Positions 1-6,044 are shown, numbered from the stretch's first letter. The stretch: 6,210 nucleotides of DNA from Acidobacteriota bacterium (GCA_027296385.1 JAPUJD010000148.1:1-6210), one strand, 5' to 3'. Numbers and translations are program-made. The notes: generated by a model not told the origin, from the letters alone.

Positions 1-1212
1 CCGGTCCTGACGGTCGGCCAGGAGATCATCGACCTCTCGCAGGCGCCAGTGGCGGGCCTCGACGGGCTACAGGTGCCGATGGATCTGCTCGAGGCGATCT
101 ACACCGAGCTCACCGGTCAACAGTTCACCTGGCTCGACAGCCAGCGGCGCCTGGTGGTCGGCAAGACCCAGCTGCGCATCCTGCCCGTGGCGGTCGACGT
201 GGTCCACCTCCAGGGCGTCAGCACGGTAGTCCTGCAGTTCCCGGTTCGGCCGCGCTACCGGATCGAGGAACAGCCGGGTTGGATACAGGTGCACATCTTG
301 GGCGATCGGATCCAGGCTCCGTCGTTCGTCCCGCGCTCGCGCGAAGGCCTCCTGCGCGGCTTGCTCTTCGCCGAGCAGGACATCACCCTGCAGTTACAAC
401 CGGGTGCCGGCATGGAGAGCTACGAGCTTTCCCATCCCTATCGCCTGGTCTTCGACATCTTCCCCGGCCGCGCCCCGGCGGCGACCCCGCGGAGCTCGCT
501 GCTGCCGCCGCGGCGCTCGACGATCCCGACGATAGTGCTCGACCCCGGTCATGGTGGTAGCGACGAGGGCGCGCACGGCGAAGGTCTGGTCGAGAAGGAC
601 CTCACGCTGCGCCTCGCTCGGCTGTTGCGCAGCAAGCTCGAGGCGGCCCTACCGGTGCGGGTCGTGCTCACCCGCGACGAGGACGCCGACCTGCCGCTCG
701 ACACCCGCTCCGCAATCGCCAATCAGCTCAAGGCCGAGCTCTTCGTCTCGCTCCACCTCAACGCCTCGTTCGGCAGCCGAGCGACCGGCGCCGAGACCTA
801 CTTCCTGAGCCTCGAGGCCAGTGACGAGCGTGCCCAGCGGGCGGTCGAGGAGGCGAACCAGGGCGCAGGCGGCGATCCGCTGACCGACTTGCAGCTCATC
901 CTCTGGGACATGGCGCAGAGCCGACACCTCGCCGCCAGCCAGCGGCTCGCCTCGCTGATCCAGCAGGAGCTCAACGACACTTTGGGCCTGCGCAATCGTG
1001 GCGTCAAGCAAGCTCCGTTCGCGGTGCTGATGGGGGCCGCGATGCCGGCGGTGCTGGTCGAGCTCGGCTTCCTCAGTACTCCGCAGGAGGTCGAACGACT
1101 CCAGGATCCGCGCTACCAGAACGAGCTGGCGGCGGCGCTGACGCGCGCGCTGGTGCGTTATCGGGCAGCGCCGACGGACACCCCGACGACCGGTACCGAG
1201 GTTCCGGAATGA
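1..1212 (+). CDS. N-acetylmuramoyl-L-alanine amidase (Amidase_3) with AMIN-like N-terminal region, 5' partial
   Basis: Zinc amidase that cuts the bond between MurNAc and L-alanine in peptidoglycan, expected to act in the periplasm. Residues are counted from a GTG at 49. The C-terminal domain (about 159-372) has the Amidase_3 signatures: DPGHGG with zinc ligand H168, GLVEKDLTL with ligand E182, SLHLNA with ligand H236, and VELGFLS with catalytic E338. Residues about 1-140 are beta-rich and resemble a copper-amine-oxidase-like segment followed by an AMIN localisation domain (LSHPYRLVFDIFPG end). A Pro/Arg/Ser linker (141-158) joins the halves. The frame is open to base 1, and its 16 extra codons read as more of the same domain. 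With no ribosome binding site before GTG 49, the gene probably starts upstream and its export signal is outside the window. It overlaps the GerMN gene by 4 bp. Family assignment is firm; the N-terminal naming is less so. Confidence 0.93.
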   Translation, partial: PVLTVGQEIIDLSQAPVAGLDGLQVPMDLLEAIYTELTGQQFTWLDSQRRLVVGKTQLRILPVAVDVVHLQGVSTVVLQFPVRPRYRIEEQPGWIQVHILGDRIQAPSFVPRSREGLLRGLLFAEQDITLQLQPGAGMESYELSHPYRLVFDIFPGRAPAATPRSSLLPPRRSTIPTIVLDPGHGGSDEGAHGEGLVEKDLTLRLARLLRSKLEAALPVRVVLTRDEDADLPLDTRSAIANQLKAELFVSLHLNASFGSRATGAETYFLSLEASDERAQRAVEEANQGAGGDPLTDLQLILWDMAQSRHLAASQRLASLIQQELNDTLGLRNRGVKQAPFAVLMGAAMPAVLVELGFLSTPQEVERLQDPRYQNELAAALTRALVRYRAAPTDTPTTGTEVPE

Positions 1213-1784
1213 ATCGCCAACAGGCGCTGATCTTGGTGAGCGCCTCGGTCCTGGTGGGGTTGATCTTTGGCGCCCTCTGGATCCGGCGAGGAACCACGGT
1301 CGAGGAGAGCGCCGCCGAACCGAACGCCGCCAGCGAGATGAGCGCCGCCGTGACCGGCAGCGTCACCCTGTATTTCCCCGGCGCCGACGGCCGCCTGCAC
1401 CCGGAGGTCCGGGGCCTCGATACCAGCGCCGAAGGAGCGGAGCTCGTGCGCCGGATCGTCGCCGGGATCCTCAGCGGACCCGACACCGAGGGACTCTTCG
1501 CGCCCCTGCCGCAGTCGACGAAAATCGGCAGTGCTCTCCTCGGGACCGACGGTACGCTCTATCTCGATCTGTCGTCGAGCGAGTACAAGGTACCACCGGT
1601 GGCCGGCTCCCAACGGGAGCTGCTCGCGGCATACAGTCTGGTCAATTCGATTTGCGGCAACGTGCCGAGAGTCAGCGGTGTTGTGCTGCTCTGGAATAGC
1701 GAGCAACGCACGACGTTCGCCGGTAACCTCGACACGACACGGCCACTGGTGCCCAACCGCCGATTCGTGAGCTCGAGCTCGTGA
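1209..1784 (+). CDS. GerMN-domain membrane-anchored protein
   Basis: A 191-residue protein with a short cytoplasmic start, one hydrophobic segment (about residues 6-25) followed by WIRRG, then an acidic/alanine linker and a GerMN domain (about 50-180). GerMN landmarks are VTLYFPGADGRL near the start, an LSGP turn at 88-91, GLFAPLPQSTKI at 95-106, a TLYLDLSSSEY strand at 116-126, and the closing FAGNLDTTRPLVPN. There is no lipobox cysteine, so it is likely an anchored or exported protein rather than a lipoprotein. The ATG overlaps the amidase stop (ATGA), and GAGG at 1198-1201 gives a well-spaced ribosome binding site. The GerMN fold is named after the Bacillus germination protein GerM and is also found in non-sporulating bacteria, where its biochemical role is poorly defined. 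Placement between an amidase gene and murI supports a role in cell-wall processing, but no catalytic residues are recognisable. Confidence 0.88.
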   Translation: MNRQQALILVSASVLVGLIFGALWIRRGTTVEESAAEPNAASEMSAAVTGSVTLYFPGADGRLHPEVRGLDTSAEGAELVRRIVAGILSGPDTEGLFAPLPQSTKIGSALLGTDGTLYLDLSSSEYKVPPVAGSQRELLAAYSLVNSICGNVPRVSGVVLLWNSEQRTTFAGNLDTTRPLVPNRRFVSSSS

Positions 1785-2578
1785 GTTCGATCGGTGTTTT
1801 CGACTCCGGCGTCGGAGGATTGACCGTGGTCGCGGCTCTCGAGCGCCGCATGCCCCAGGAGTCGATTCTCTACCTCGGCGACACCGCGCGATTGCCCTAC
1901 GGCACCAAGTCAGCCGCCACCGTGACGCGCTACACCCAGCGCAACATCGATTTCCTGCTGGCGCGCGACGTCAAGGCGGTAATCGTCGCCTGCAACACGG
2001 CGTCGGCCCTCGCCCTGTCGCGCGTCGTGCCGCACTACCATGGTGACGCGGTACCGCTCTTTGGGGTGATCGAGCCCGGCGCCGCCGAGGCGGTGCGGGT
2101 CAGCCGCGGCCACGTCGGCATCATAGCCACCGAGTCGACGGTGCGCTCCGACGCCTATGCCGCGGCGATTCGGCGCCGGGCGCCCGCACTCACGGTTCGG
2201 TCGGCGGCCTGCCCCCTGTTCGTTCCGCTGGTCGAAGAAGGCTGGCAGGACGATCCGATCACTCGGGCCGTGGCCGCCAGGTACCTGGCGCCGTTGCTGA
2301 CCGACGGCCTCGACACCCTGGTCCTGGGCTGTACGCACTACCCGCTGTTGCGCCCGCTTCTCCGGGAGATCGTGGGCGCCGACGTAGTTCTGGTGGACTC
2401 GGCCGTGGCCGTGGCCGATCAGGTCGCGGCCGAGCTCGGCGACAAGGGCCTTCTCGGCGGGGTCGAGGACCAGACCTCCCACTTCTGCTTGACAGACAGC
2501 AACTCGCCCTTCCAGCAGTTGGCGTCGACGATTCTCGGGCGCGACGACCTTTCGTTCGAGCTCGTCGACGTCTCCTAG
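1781..2578 (+). CDS. murI: Glutamate racemase
   Basis: Cytoplasmic, cofactor-independent racemase converting L-glutamate to D-glutamate for the second position of the peptidoglycan stem peptide. At 265 residues it has normal family length. Key motifs are GVFDSGVGGLTV at 5-16 (catalytic D8 and substrate-binding S9), YLGDTARLPYG at 31-41, VACNTASA with catalytic C71 at 69-76, and LGCTHYPLL with the second catalytic cysteine C184 followed by T185 and H186. Both cysteines of the two-base mechanism are present, so it should be active. The GTG start overlaps the previous stop (GTGA) and places the first motif at the usual distance from the N terminus. No convincing Shine-Dalgarno precedes it, so translation is probably coupled to the upstream gene. 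The next gene starts 93 bp later, after a palindromic region. Confidence 0.96.
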   Translation: MSSIGVFDSGVGGLTVVAALERRMPQESILYLGDTARLPYGTKSAATVTRYTQRNIDFLLARDVKAVIVACNTASALALSRVVPHYHGDAVPLFGVIEPGAAEAVRVSRGHVGIIATESTVRSDAYAAAIRRRAPALTVRSAACPLFVPLVEEGWQDDPITRAVAARYLAPLLTDGLDTLVLGCTHYPLLRPLLREIVGADVVLVDSAVAVADQVAAELGDKGLLGGVEDQTSHFCLTDSNSPFQQLASTILGRDDLSFELVDVS

Positions 2579-2581
2579 CCT

Positions 2582-2648
2582 GCATGGCTCACCCTGTTTC
2601 GAGCGAACCGGCAGATCTGCCGGTGCAGCCGGACTGGGTGAGCCATGC
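2582..2648. repeat. Nested inverted repeats between murI and rph
   Basis: Outer arms GCATGGCTCACCC (2582-2594) and GGGTGAGCCATGC (2636-2648) are perfect 13-bp inverted repeats. Between them lies an 18-bp perfect palindrome, ACCGGCAGATCTGCCGGT (2607-2624), which can fold as a 7-bp stem with a GATC loop. GCCGG occurs twice (2619-2623 and 2628-2632), so the CCGGC arm has two alternative partners. The structure begins 3 bp after the murI stop, which fits a terminator or 3' stabiliser of the upstream operon. It lacks a T-tract, so it is not a canonical intrinsic terminator. The right arm also covers the expected -35 zone of the rph promoter. Confidence 0.85.
2588..2605 (+). repeat. Intergenic repeat copy A (upstream of rph)
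   Basis: CTCACCCTGTTTCGAGCG here matches the reverse complement of 3539-3556 at 17 of 18 bases; the one difference is T versus C at the eighth base. After a 17-nt stretch holding most of the palindrome's left part, GTGCAG (2623-2628) also recurs next to the second copy. Both copies are intergenic and lie on either side of rph. Confidence 0.7.
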
Positions 2649-2665
2649 GGACAAGGGACTACAAT
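2638..2665 (+). promoter_or_regulatory. Candidate promoter of rph, apparently leaderless
   Basis: TACAAT at 2660-2665 is a good -10 hexamer ending 6 nt before the rph ATG at 2672. With usual spacing the first transcribed base would be the A of that ATG, giving a leaderless mRNA. The -35 is weak: GTGAGC at 2638-2643 with a 16-bp spacer, inside the right palindrome arm. An AAGGGA (2653-2658) could be read as a ribosome binding site, but it sits 13 nt from the ATG, longer than normal. Confidence 0.6.
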
Positions 2666-2671
2666 CGCGGC

Positions 2672-3487
2672 ATGAGCGAAACCACCCCACGGCCTCACGG
2701 CCGCGCCGCAGGGGCGTTGCGGCCGATCGCGATCGAGCTCGACCCGTTGAAGTTCGCCGAGGGCTCGGCGCTGATCGAGGTCGGCGACACCCGGGTCCTG
2801 GTGGCGGCGACGCTCGAGAAGCGGGTACCGCCCTTTCTCATCGACAGTGGCCGCGGCTGGATCACCGGCGAGTATGCGATGCTGCCGCGGGCGACGAGCA
2901 CGCGTAATCTTCGCGAGGTCAAGAAGGGACGCCAGGACGGTCGTAGCGCCGAGATCCAGCGCCTCATCGGCCGCAGTCTGCGCGCGGCCTTCGATCTCGA
3001 AGCGATGCCCGGGCGCACGCTGACGCTCGATTGCGATGTTTTGCAGGCTGACGGCGGGACCCGCACAGCTTCGATCACCGGCGCCTACGTGGCAGCGGTG
3101 TCGGCCCTCGCCAAGGCCTTGCTGACCGGGGATGTCGAGCGCTGGCCGCTGTCGCAGCAGATCGCAGCCATCTCGGTGGGCGTGGTCGAGGGCCGGGTGC
3201 TACTCGACCTCGAGGCGGTCGAGGATCAAGCCGCCGAAGTCGACATGAACGTCGTGGCCACGGTGGGCGGCGAGTTGGTAGAGGTCCAGGGGACCGGCGA
3301 GCGCGGCAGTTTTCCGCGCCGCCAGCTCGATGACCTGCTGGACCTGGCGTTGGCCGGAATTGACGAGCTTTGCCGCATCCAGAACTCGGTCCTGGCCCAG
3401 CCGCTGGCCGAGGTCGAGATGGTGCTCGGCAAGCCACGGCACAATACGGCGCCCAAGGCCGAGAAAGATCTCTGGGGCCGGCCCTAG
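2672..3487 (+). CDS. rph: Ribonuclease PH
   Basis: Phosphate-dependent 3'-to-5' exoribonuclease that trims tRNA 3' ends, cytoplasmic and hexameric in known relatives. The match to RNase PH runs nearly throughout: GWITGEYAMLPRAT (62-75), GRSAEIQRLIGRSLRAA (90-106, R91 aligning with the phosphate-binding arginine), LDCDVLQADGGTRTASITGA (119-138), and LDLEAVEDQAAEVDMNVV (178-195) with the conserved acidic residues. I choose ATG 2672 because the family core starts just after it. The alternative ATG at 2645 would add nine residues, lies in a palindrome arm and upstream of the -10, and has no ribosome binding site. The protein is 271 residues, about 30 longer than E. coli RNase PH; the extra part is a C-terminal tail after about residue 242, ending in charged residues and DLWGRP. 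The rdgB gene that often follows rph elsewhere is absent here. Confidence 0.95.
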   Translation: MSETTPRPHGRAAGALRPIAIELDPLKFAEGSALIEVGDTRVLVAATLEKRVPPFLIDSGRGWITGEYAMLPRATSTRNLREVKKGRQDGRSAEIQRLIGRSLRAAFDLEAMPGRTLTLDCDVLQADGGTRTASITGAYVAAVSALAKALLTGDVERWPLSQQIAAISVGVVEGRVLLDLEAVEDQAAEVDMNVVATVGGELVEVQGTGERGSFPRRQLDDLLDLALAGIDELCRIQNSVLAQPLAEVEMVLGKPRHNTAPKAEKDLWGRP

Positions 3488-3502
3488 CCTGGACTCCTCC
3501 CA

Positions 3503-3528
3503 TGGATTCCGGCGTTCGCCGGAATCCA
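3503..3528. repeat. 26-bp perfect inverted repeat between convergent genes, possible bidirectional terminator
   Basis: Arms TGGATTCCGGCG (3503-3514) and CGCCGGAATCCA (3517-3528) are perfectly complementary around TT. As RNA this is an 11-bp stem with a GUUC loop, readable from either strand. It sits 15 bp after the rph stop and 39 bp beyond the DUF1573 stop, a natural place for shared transcript ends. Neither side has a T-tract, so it may be a stem-only terminator or a dispersed REP-like element. I see nothing else in this 80-bp gap apart from the adjoining repeat copy B. Confidence 0.8.
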
Positions 3529-3532
3529 GCCC

Positions 3533-3556
3533 CTGCACCGCTCGAAACGGGGTGAG
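3533..3556 (-). repeat. Intergenic repeat copy B (downstream of rph)
   Basis: Read on the - strand, 3556-3539 gives CTCACCCCGTTTCGAGCG, matching copy A (2588-2605) at 17 of 18 bases, and then runs directly into GTGCAG. In copy A the same GTGCAG is separated from the 18-bp block by 17 nt carrying most of a palindrome. Copy B continues into CTGG and the 26-bp inverted repeat. This suggests two diverged members of one intergenic repeat family in opposite orientation. Confidence 0.65.
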
Positions 3557-3567
3557 AAACGCCGCGC

Positions 3568-4575
3568 TTACAACACGGTGCCGCGGACGGTGACCTCGAC
3601 CAGTGGTTGCAGCTGGCTCGAGGTCGGGATGGTGAGGGTTCCGCGGAAATCGCCCTTCGCCATGCCCGGAGCAAGGGTCATGCGTAGGCGGTAGAGGCGG
3701 CCCTCCTCGATGACCTCGACCTCGGGCGTCAGTCCCGCGATCGTGCTCTCGATGGTGCCCAGCGTCACGTCAGGCCCGCCCAGGTTCTTGACTTCGAGAA
3801 TCGCGGTCTGTGGAATCGACAGATCCTTGCGGCCGAAGTCCACCACCCGCGGTAGCACGGCGATCACCGGCCGAACGAAGCCGGATACGGGAATCCGCAA
3901 GCGCTTCAGGCGCGGATGCTGCAACTCCACCGTGACGAAGTCGGCAAACGAGCCCTCCGGGGCGTTCGGCGCCAGGCTCATCTCGATGATCCACTGCCGC
4001 CCGTCCTTGCCCGACAGACCCTCCTCCTCCCCTGCCTCCCGGTAGTCGACCTCGACGAAGGGGTAGGGCGACCTCACCTTGGTCACCACGAGCTCTCCTG
4101 GCTCGTCGGAATAGATCGTCTGCACGACGGGCTCGCCGCCCTCTCCGAGCACAGCCAGGAACCGAGCGTAGCCCGGGCTGGCCTCGACCCAGGCACGGAC
4201 GTTGGCCTTGATCACCAGATCGATCTGGGGGTTGCGGCCGTCGTTGGTGAAGACCCGCACCGTCTTCGCGATCGGACCGCGCAGGCCCTTGCTGTCGAGC
4301 TTCGCCACTACGTTGCCGCTCGCCCCGGGCGCGATCGTCGAATCGAAGTCGACCACCGTGCAGCCGCAGGTCGGCTTGACCTCGAGGATCTCGAGGGTGG
4401 CATCACCCTCGTTGCGGATCTCGAACGCATGCTCGACGGTGTTTCCGCGGGCGATGACACCGACGTCGACGACCGACTGGGCAACGAAAGCTCGCGGCTG
4501 GGCCAAGGTAGAACTGCAGAGCCCCAGAACGAGCACGAAGAACGACGAGAATGGGGAGCTGAGCAGTCTTTTCAT
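3568..4575 (-). CDS. Exported DUF1573-domain protein
   Basis: A 335-residue protein with a signal peptide (MKRLL, hydrophobic core about 11-20, likely cut after STLA at residue 25), so probably periplasmic or surface-located. Residue C20 has leucine before it and does not make a lipobox. Residues about 29-127 form a DUF1573 domain of immunoglobulin-like, ASH/MSP type: DVGVIARGNTVEHAFEIRNEGDATLEI, then the hallmark CGCT with C70 and C72, IAPGASG, and a closing FTNDGRNPQIDLVIKANV. Two further beta-rich regions follow: one about 130-235 and a second ASH-like unit about 240-335 (VVDFGRKDL, VKNLGG, LAPGMAKGDFRGTL). The ATG at 4575 has GGAGG 8 nt upstream; a TTG five codons earlier overlaps that site and is rejected. 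The family's molecular function is unknown. The gene diverges from mpl and converges on rph. Confidence 0.88.
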   Translation of the reverse strand: MKRLLSSPFSSFFVLVLGLCSSTLAQPRAFVAQSVVDVGVIARGNTVEHAFEIRNEGDATLEILEVKPTCGCTVVDFDSTIAPGASGNVVAKLDSKGLRGPIAKTVRVFTNDGRNPQIDLVIKANVRAWVEASPGYARFLAVLGEGGEPVVQTIYSDEPGELVVTKVRSPYPFVEVDYREAGEEEGLSGKDGRQWIIEMSLAPNAPEGSFADFVTVELQHPRLKRLRIPVSGFVRPVIAVLPRVVDFGRKDLSIPQTAILEVKNLGGPDVTLGTIESTIAGLTPEVEVIEEGRLYRLRMTLAPGMAKGDFRGTLTIPTSSQLQPLVEVTVRGTVL

Positions 4576-4583
4576 CGGCAGTA

Positions 4584-4588
4584 CCTCC
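4584..4588 (-). promoter_or_regulatory. Ribosome binding site of the DUF1573 gene
   Basis: On the - strand this reads GGAGG, ending 8 nt before the ATG at 4575. It is the strongest Shine-Dalgarno in the window and decides the start, because the upstream TTG codon would overlap it. Confidence 0.8.
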
Positions 4589-4596
4589 AACGCCTG

Positions 4597-4625
4597 ATGC
4601 TATACTGTGCCGTCTATTTCCCCAA
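4597..4625 (-). promoter_or_regulatory. Candidate promoter of the DUF1573 gene
   Basis: On the - strand, TTGGGG (4625-4620) and TAGCAT (4602-4597) lie 17 bp apart as -35 and -10 elements. Transcription would begin near 4590, giving a leader of about 15 nt that contains the GGAGG site. TATAGC (4604-4599) is an alternative -10. It overlaps the mpl promoter on the other strand. Confidence 0.45.
4598..4606 (+). promoter_or_regulatory. Candidate extended -10 promoter of mpl
   Basis: TGCTATACT is an extended -10 (TGn followed by TATACT, five of six bases of TATAAT). Transcription would begin near 4613, leaving about 25 nt before the GTG start at 4638. No good -35 is visible, which is tolerated by extended -10 promoters. 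The only ribosome binding candidate is a weak AAGAAAG at 4624-4630. Confidence 0.6.
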
Positions 4626-4637
4626 GAAAGCGCGTTC

Positions 4638-6044
4638 GTGACACCGCCGCTCGACATCCACTTGATCGCGATCGGCGGCACCGGAATGGCGCCCCTCGCC
4701 TGTCTCCTGCGCGAGCAGGGACACCTCGTTCGGGGCTCCGACGGGCCGCTCTACCCGCCGATGAGCACCCTGCTCGAGCAAGCCGGCATCGTCGCCCGTG
4801 TGGGTTACGAACCGGCCCATCTCGACCCGGCCCCGGATCTGGTCATCGTCGGCAACGCCATCCGCCACGACAACCCGCAGGCGACGACGGCCCGCGAGCT
4901 CGAGCTCGAGATCATGTCGATGCCGCAGGCACTGACGCGTTTCTTCCTGCGCGATCGCCAGCCGCTAGTCGTGGCCGGCACCCACGGCAAGACGACGACC
5001 ACGTCGATGGCGGCCTGGGTCTACAAAGCCTGCGACCGCGATCCGGGCTTCCTGATCGGCGGCGTGCCGCAGAATCTGGACCGTAGCTTCGCCATCGGCA
5101 GCGGCCGACGCTTCATCATCGAGGGCGACGAGTACAACGCGGCCTACTTCGACCGCGGCCCGAAGTTCCTGCACTACCAGCCGCAGACCGCCATCCTCAC
5201 CAGTGTCGAGTACGACCACGCAGACCTCTACGCCGAGCCCGAGGATCTCCTCGCCGCCTACAGTCGGTTGGTCGCCATCCTGCCGGCGGACGGTCTTCTC
5301 GTCGCCCACGGCGACAGCCCGGACGTGCGAGCGGTTGCTGCGCTTGCCCGCTGCCCCGTCGTCTATTACGGTTTCGAGAAGAGCAACGACATCCGACCCC
5401 TCGCCTTCGGCCACGAGGGCGGCGGGACATACTGCCGGCTACCCGACGCCGAAGTCGGAGAGGTCGAGCTGCGCCTCCGGACGACGGGCCGCCACAATCT
5501 CCTCAACGCCATGGCGGTGTGGGTCGTGGCGCGCCGAGACGGAATCGGCGCCGCCGTCCTCGCCGAGGCCTTCAGCCGCTTCGACGGCGTGCGGCGACGC
5601 CAGGAGGAGCTCGGCACGGCTGCCGGCATCACCGTGGTCGACGATTTCGCCCACCACCCGACGGCGGTCGGCGAGACCCTGCCGGCGCTTCGCGAGCGCT
5701 ACCCCGGGCGCCGGCTGGTGGTCGCCTTCGAGCCTCGTAGCCTGACCGCCGGCCGCGAGATGTTCTTCGACGCCTACGTGAACGCCTTCGCCAGTGCGGA
5801 TGCCGTCTTTTTCGCCCCCCTCTTCCACGCCGATCGGTTGAGCGAGGGAGAGCGCCTCGATCTCGAGCGCCTGGCCGGCTCTCTCGCCGAGTGCGGCGTC
5901 GACGCCGCCGCCCACTCCTCGGTACCCGAGCTACGCCAGGCGGTCCTCGCCGCCCTGGACCCCGGTGACGTGCTCGTCACGATGTCGTCGGGCTCTTTCG
6001 AGGGCATCCCGCATGAGATCCTGGCCGAGCTGCGGCGGCGCTAG
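4638..6044 (+). CDS. mpl: UDP-N-acetylmuramate:L-alanyl-gamma-D-glutamyl-meso-diaminopimelate ligase
   Basis: ATP-dependent Mur ligase that joins recovered tripeptide (L-Ala-D-Glu-meso-DAP) to UDP-MurNAc, the cytoplasmic recycling route into peptidoglycan synthesis. At 468 residues it is close to E. coli Mpl. Motifs in order: nucleotide-sugar binding IGGTGMAPLA (12-21); YPPMS (39-43), typical of Mpl; P-loop GTHGKTTTTS (114-123); EGDEYNAAYFDRGPKFLHY (162-180) and EYDHADLY (191-198), which favour Mpl over MurC; GRHNLLNAMA (284-293); FDGVRRRQEELG (315-326); and DDFAHHPTA (335-343) in the C-terminal ligase domain. The GTG start puts the glycine-rich loop about 11 residues from the N terminus, as usual. 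The first in-frame ATG lies inside that loop, so it is not the start. MurC is the main alternative and is less likely. Mpl implies meso-DAP in the wall and some uptake of muropeptides. Confidence 0.93.
   Translation: MTPPLDIHLIAIGGTGMAPLACLLREQGHLVRGSDGPLYPPMSTLLEQAGIVARVGYEPAHLDPAPDLVIVGNAIRHDNPQATTARELELEIMSMPQALTRFFLRDRQPLVVAGTHGKTTTTSMAAWVYKACDRDPGFLIGGVPQNLDRSFAIGSGRRFIIEGDEYNAAYFDRGPKFLHYQPQTAILTSVEYDHADLYAEPEDLLAAYSRLVAILPADGLLVAHGDSPDVRAVAALARCPVVYYGFEKSNDIRPLAFGHEGGGTYCRLPDAEVGEVELRLRTTGRHNLLNAMAVWVVARRDGIGAAVLAEAFSRFDGVRRRQEELGTAAGITVVDDFAHHPTAVGETLPALRERYPGRRLVVAFEPRSLTAGREMFFDAYVNAFASADAVFFAPLFHADRLSEGERLDLERLAGSLAECGVDAAAHSSVPELRQAVLAALDPGDVLVTMSSGSFEGIPHEILAELRRR

Noticed and set aside
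49..51. GTG at 49 as the true amidase start
   Set aside because: The frame is open back to base 1 and the extra residues read as a continuation of the same domain. There is no ribosome binding site and no export signal, so the gene is taken as 5' partial.
1769..1780. GAGCTCGAGCTC palindrome just before the murI start
   Set aside because: It lies in coding sequence. Similar GAG-CTC-GAG runs occur elsewhere in the window (for example near 4900) as normal codon choice, so it is probably not a regulatory site.
2489..2494. Perfect TTGACA inside the end of murI as a -35 for rph
   Set aside because: No -10-like hexamer lies 16-18 bp downstream, so it looks like coding sequence by chance.
2645..2671. 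Upstream ATG for rph adding nine residues
   Set aside because: It lies in the palindrome arm, upstream of the likely -10, without a ribosome binding site, and the added residues are not part of the family.
1910..2698. Long - strand ORF opposite murI, and similar antisense ORFs opposite the other genes
   Set aside because: Long antisense frames are expected from GC-rich third positions. The products are low-complexity Arg/Gly/Ala-rich sequences with no recognisable domain.
2584..2907. ORF on + strand overlapping rph in another frame
   Set aside because: It overlaps the well-supported rph frame, resembles no family and starts in a palindrome arm. It is a high-GC shadow.
4576..4590. TTG start five codons upstream for the DUF1573 gene
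   Set aside because: It overlaps the GGAGG site that properly serves the ATG at 4575, and it would put extra residues before a normal signal peptide.
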